Shown here piece after piece: positions 62,501-64,000 of a stretch of 64,000 nucleotides of DNA (positions within the stretch are counted from its first letter, which is position 1; each line of letters opens with the position of its first letter). The stretch spans positions 29,856,398 through 29,920,397 of the forward strand of contig NC_092577.1 of NCBI RefSeq assembly GCF_037975245.1. Direction: 5' to 3'. This stretch comes from Apostichopus japonicus (taxonomy: Eukaryota; Echinodermata; Holothuroidea; Aspidochirotida; Stichopodidae). Below the pieces are notes generated by a model. It was not told where the DNA came from. It did no database searches and worked only from the letters and a program-made list of their open reading frames with translations. A program made the position numbers and the translations under genes.

Positions 62501-63993
62501 GCAAGAACTGAGCCATAGAGTAACCCAGCGCACAGATACGAGGTGTCCATGAATCAGCTAGCCAACCACAGGAAGTCTTGGCCGCAGAGAGCTACTACTA
62601 TGTGTTTCGTGGGCCTATATATAACACAGACACAGTGGTTAACGTTAGGTAAGTATATTGTGACGTTCTTGAATTACACACGAGCAGTGGCGGAGCGTCC
62701 ACACAGTCAGAGGGGGCGAAGGCTACCCCCCCCTCTGACGGACTCAAATGGACTGCTGGCGCCCTTTTCAGCTTTTTACTTGACTTTATTATTGCGCTCT
62801 CATCTACTTATTGACATTTGTCACATTTGGTTGGTGTAATTTTCTGACAAAATGCTCTAACGACGGTCTTGTGATGAAGCGCATGCACTTTCAACACCCA
62901 TATAAACTTCAGAGTTGTCACAAATGGCGATGACACCTATTTATTCTTCGTTTATCTGTAAATTAGCAAGGCCCGGAAAGGGTCATTTCCGGCGATCTAA
63001 GGAGTATCTTGACTCAAAAAATTTCTGTACGCTACGCGCCAACCTATGGTGGCACTCCGCTTAGATAGTGTTGAAAGCGCCCCTACAGACCATTCTCGCC
63101 CCCTCTGACCAATACCCCTAGCTCCGCCACTGCACGCGAGAGCTCTTCTGTTGGGGTGCATGCAATAACCTGATTGACTATGCAATGATGGTAGATAATA
63201 GATTGAATCACATAACAGTATGGAGCCACACAAATAGTTGTTTCTTCAGGGGCAAGACATGTGTTGCCATGCAGTGTCAAAAACCACAATTTGTTCCTCT
63301 CAAGAATTCATACCTCATGTGCATTGTCACATTTTAATGAAAACTGCCATTTTTTTTTTAACTGCCTAATCAACTTAAGGGGAGGGAAGCAAGAACTTGC
63401 AGCTTAAAGGGTGTTTTCAAGGTGTATTTAAGCAAAGCAAGAACACGTACTGTATAGGTCCTGTATAGATTAAAAACTTTGTCAGATACTTTTTACAGAG
63501 ATGGACTTTTAAGTAGTACTCTGTGGGGGCTTGAAAAGAATGGTGATTGAGATGGACTTTAAAAAAGAATGTTTATCTTCAATTTTCATAATTCCTATTT
63601 GATTTGTAATTGTTTCTAGAAACATAAGTGATTTCTTCCGGTTTCTTCGGAAGAAACCGAACGCCGAATGTTTTACTTTTTGCAATTTAAAGGTTTAACA
63701 TACAAGGTACTGGAGGCAAGTAAAACAGAGAGGGACGTTATTAACATTTTGAGAGTATCCAGAAATTCAGAGAGGCAGATTTGATTTGTGAAATAAGTAT
63801 CTGAATTTTGAATTTGCTATTATCATGTTAACAAATGTTTTAAATGTTTAAAGGCAAGGAAAATGGGTCTTAATTAATAAAACACAGAGAACAGATAAAC
63901 CATCTTACAAAGAGATAATGACGCCCGCATTCCAAGGGACTTGGGAGGTGGAGGAGAACCACACTGCTTCACTGCGGCCAAATTCCTTGATCA
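50382..63993 (-). CDS. Nose-resistant-to-fluoxetine-6-like acyltransferase 3 family protein, 3' part (11 exons)
   Basis: Multi-pass membrane protein related to C. elegans NRF-6, which acts in drug and lipid uptake; the acyl substrate is unknown. Exons 63993-63909, 61838-61594, 60061-59894, 58418-58322, 57766-57496, 55740-55661, 55396-55283, 54825-54684, 52395-52209, 51356-51214 and 50507-50382 join in consistent phase to about 552 codons and a stop. Landmarks: a TM segment FLIGLFLALVVAGTFYDL; LDGIRVLSMIWIIWHH; GHLGVDSFFVLSALLV; RYLRLTPVYAFCI; CLGWTWYLADDMQ; YCVYLFHPVV. These are the standard order of the acyltransferase 3 domain. The N-terminal Cys-rich NRF domain and signal peptide lie beyond the right edge. 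No frameshift seen. Confidence 0.93.
51214..51356 (-). CDS. NRF-6-like exon
   Basis: 143 nt, phase 1 to 0. FLSWEVWLPLSRVSYCVYLF, HPVVMLHYV, the conserved sorting of the last helices. Acceptor GCTCTCCAG, donor CTCG|GTAAGT. Confidence 0.94.
52209..52395 (-). CDS. NRF-6-like exon
   Basis: 187 nt, phase 0 to 1. GWSLSITVAFICVFALGF (TM) and CTVGWIAFACVTGNGG. Acceptor TTCTTCTCAG, donor GGAG|GTAATC. Confidence 0.93.
52786..53727. mobile_element. hAT-like nonautonomous element in an NRF-6-like intron
   Basis: Ends AGGTTCTCAACC and GGTTGAGTAACCT, with GGACCCC-rich subterminal repeats on both sides. The start GGTTCTCAACC is typical of hAT-derived repeats. Borders are approximate; no target duplication resolved. 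Confidence 0.55.
54040..54504 (-). pseudogene. LINE reverse-transcriptase C-terminal relic and 3' UTR
   Basis: Minus strand encodes FISAAGPKLWNSLPHHLRNV, then SLDTFKKHLKTYIF, the well-known C-terminal end of CR1/L2/RTE-type LINE polyproteins, followed by a stop and an AT-rich tail ending near ATGGTATTTATTATA. 5'-truncated, in an NRF-6-like intron. Confidence 0.8.
54684..54825 (-). CDS. NRF-6-like exon
   Basis: 142 nt, phase 2 to 0. PYNHIYQPGVEYLIYSNVLT, RIQSYMVGVFCGYILYK. Acceptor ATCTTCAG, donor TAAG|GTATGA. Confidence 0.93.
55283..55396 (-). CDS. NRF-6-like exon
   Basis: 114 nt, phase 2 to 2. A TM helix GVGIVIGVAVVSMFITMACA. Acceptor TTTCACAG, donor ATCA|GTGAGT. Confidence 0.88.
55661..55740 (-). 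CDS. NRF-6-like exon
   Basis: 80 nt, phase 0 to 2. CLGWTWYLADDMQMFVVTPL, a strong family signature. Acceptor CACTCTAG, donor CGAG|GTAAGG. Confidence 0.94.
55816..56061. mobile_element. Foldback element with 45-bp inverted repeats
   Basis: Arms 55816-55860 and 56017-56061 (AAGCCCGGGTCACATCTGCG...) match over their full length with about one mismatch. The interior repeats the word GCGATTCAACT on both strands. No target duplication is clear. Confidence 0.85.
57496..57766 (-). CDS. NRF-6-like exon
   Basis: 271 nt, phase 2 to 0. ALLVTYLTL, FYLNRYLRLTPVYAFCI, VWSNLLYINNCIPDPFV. Acceptor TTTCACAG, donor AGCG|GTAAGT. Confidence 0.94.
58322..58418 (-). CDS. NRF-6-like exon
   Basis: 97 nt, phase 1 to 2. 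STEGHLGVDSFFVL, the equivalent of the SVDTFFFLSG motif. Acceptor TCTTGTCAG, donor TGAG|GTACGT. The intron side carries a 33-bp minisatellite that reads into it in frame. Confidence 0.92.
58490..59325. repeat. 33-bp minisatellite, about 25 copies
   Basis: Unit CTGTCACATTTCGTACTGAT plus ATGTTCCTCTTTT. As 33 is divisible by 3, long ORFs appear on both strands (11-residue periods such as NVTEKRNISVR and FLFSVTFRTDM). One copy near 59146 has an extra base that shifts frame. It lies in the intron between NRF-6-like exons. Confidence 0.95.
59599..59874. mobile_element. Foldback MITE with an internal GATATC satellite
   Basis: Arms CGTATGGAAATCCGTTTTAA (left) and TTAAAATGGCTTTCCATACG (right) are inverted repeats that extend to about 45 bp. 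Inside, TTTCAGATATCTC-type words repeat with a period of about 24 bp. Confidence 0.8.
59894..60061 (-). CDS. NRF-6-like exon: start of the acyltransferase 3 domain
   Basis: 168 nt, phase 1 to 1. LLAFSLATNAPAVL, then GALDGIRVLSMIWIIWHHVK, with the His typical of this family. Acceptor TTGTGTAG, donor CTCG|GTAAGT. Confidence 0.93.
61594..61838 (-). CDS. NRF-6-like exon: TM segment and cytosolic loop
   Basis: 245 nt, phase 2 to 1. FLIGLFLALVVAGTFYDL (TM), then a hydrophilic Glu/Thr-rich loop. Acceptor CTCTACTAG, donor AGAG|GTAGGA. Confidence 0.9.
61974..62171 (+). other. Exon-like open segment on the plus strand, unassigned
   Basis: A pyrimidine tract and CTCAG precede an open frame of 66 codons with three Cys (SDLCEDNSINRGCKRFTERQ), ending at GGAG|GTAAAA. 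I recognise no family, and no partner exon is seen. The minus strand also has an open frame here. It may be chance or a repeat. Confidence 0.25.
62685..63132. mobile_element. hAT-like MITE (family B), 448 bp, inverted relative to 40714
   Basis: Ends CAGTGGCGGAGC and GCTCCGCCACTG; duplication CACACGAG / CACGCGAG (7 of 8). In the NRF-6-like intron next to the window edge. Confidence 0.9.
63909..63993 (-). CDS. NRF-6-like exon, first visible
   Basis: 85 nt, phase 1 to 2. EAVWFSSTSQVPWNAGVIIS, the segment just before the first TM helix. Acceptor TTCTCAG at the window edge, donor CTTT|GTAAGA. Confidence 0.82.
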
Positions 63994-64000
63994 CTGAGAA

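Overview
Eukaryotic (animal) genomic DNA. The coding parts are short exons with GT/AG borders, separated by long AT-rich introns full of repeats. No bacterial operon, CRISPR array or viral genome is visible. The gene content (VPS13B, an NRF-6-type acyltransferase, a VWC-domain secreted protein), the tRNA-headed SINEs, the many small hAT-type elements and the poly-G/poly-C tracts suggest a marine invertebrate. An echinoderm such as a sea cucumber is my guess; that is inference, not proof.

Three protein-coding genes lie in a row, all on the minus strand. (1) 20346 down to 458 and beyond the left edge: the 5' half of a VPS13B (COH1) orthologue, a giant bridge-like lipid-transfer protein of the Golgi/endosome system. 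I place 21 exons with consistent reading phases; one expected segment (between 9418 and 7380) could not be found. (2) 39547 to 25502: a complete six-exon gene for a secreted protein of about 373 residues, with a signal peptide, three VWC domains and a C-terminal region I do not recognise. (3) 63993 to 50382: the transmembrane acyltransferase part (11 exons, real stop codon) of a nose-resistant-to-fluoxetine-6-like protein. Its N-terminal secreted domain lies off the right edge. The three proteins have no obvious common pathway; the order looks like ordinary animal gene neighbourhood.

The rest is mostly repeats: a tRNA-derived SINE family with at least five copies; two copies of another tRNA-headed SINE; hAT-like nonautonomous elements with TIRs and 8-bp target duplications (eight mapped); a pair of TTAA-flanked elements; foldback elements; a LINE reverse-transcriptase tail; a 145-bp tandem array rich in AGGTCA-type half-sites; a 104/105-bp higher-order array; and a 33-bp minisatellite that is open in several frames.

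The most unusual item is a head-to-head pair of tRNA-headed repeats near 49 kb. Each carries a hammerhead-ribozyme core: one copy looks intact and the other has a mutated core. Also notable are a VPS13B splice donor that lies in a SINE tail, and a hAT-like element that ends four bases from the NRF-6-like stop codon.
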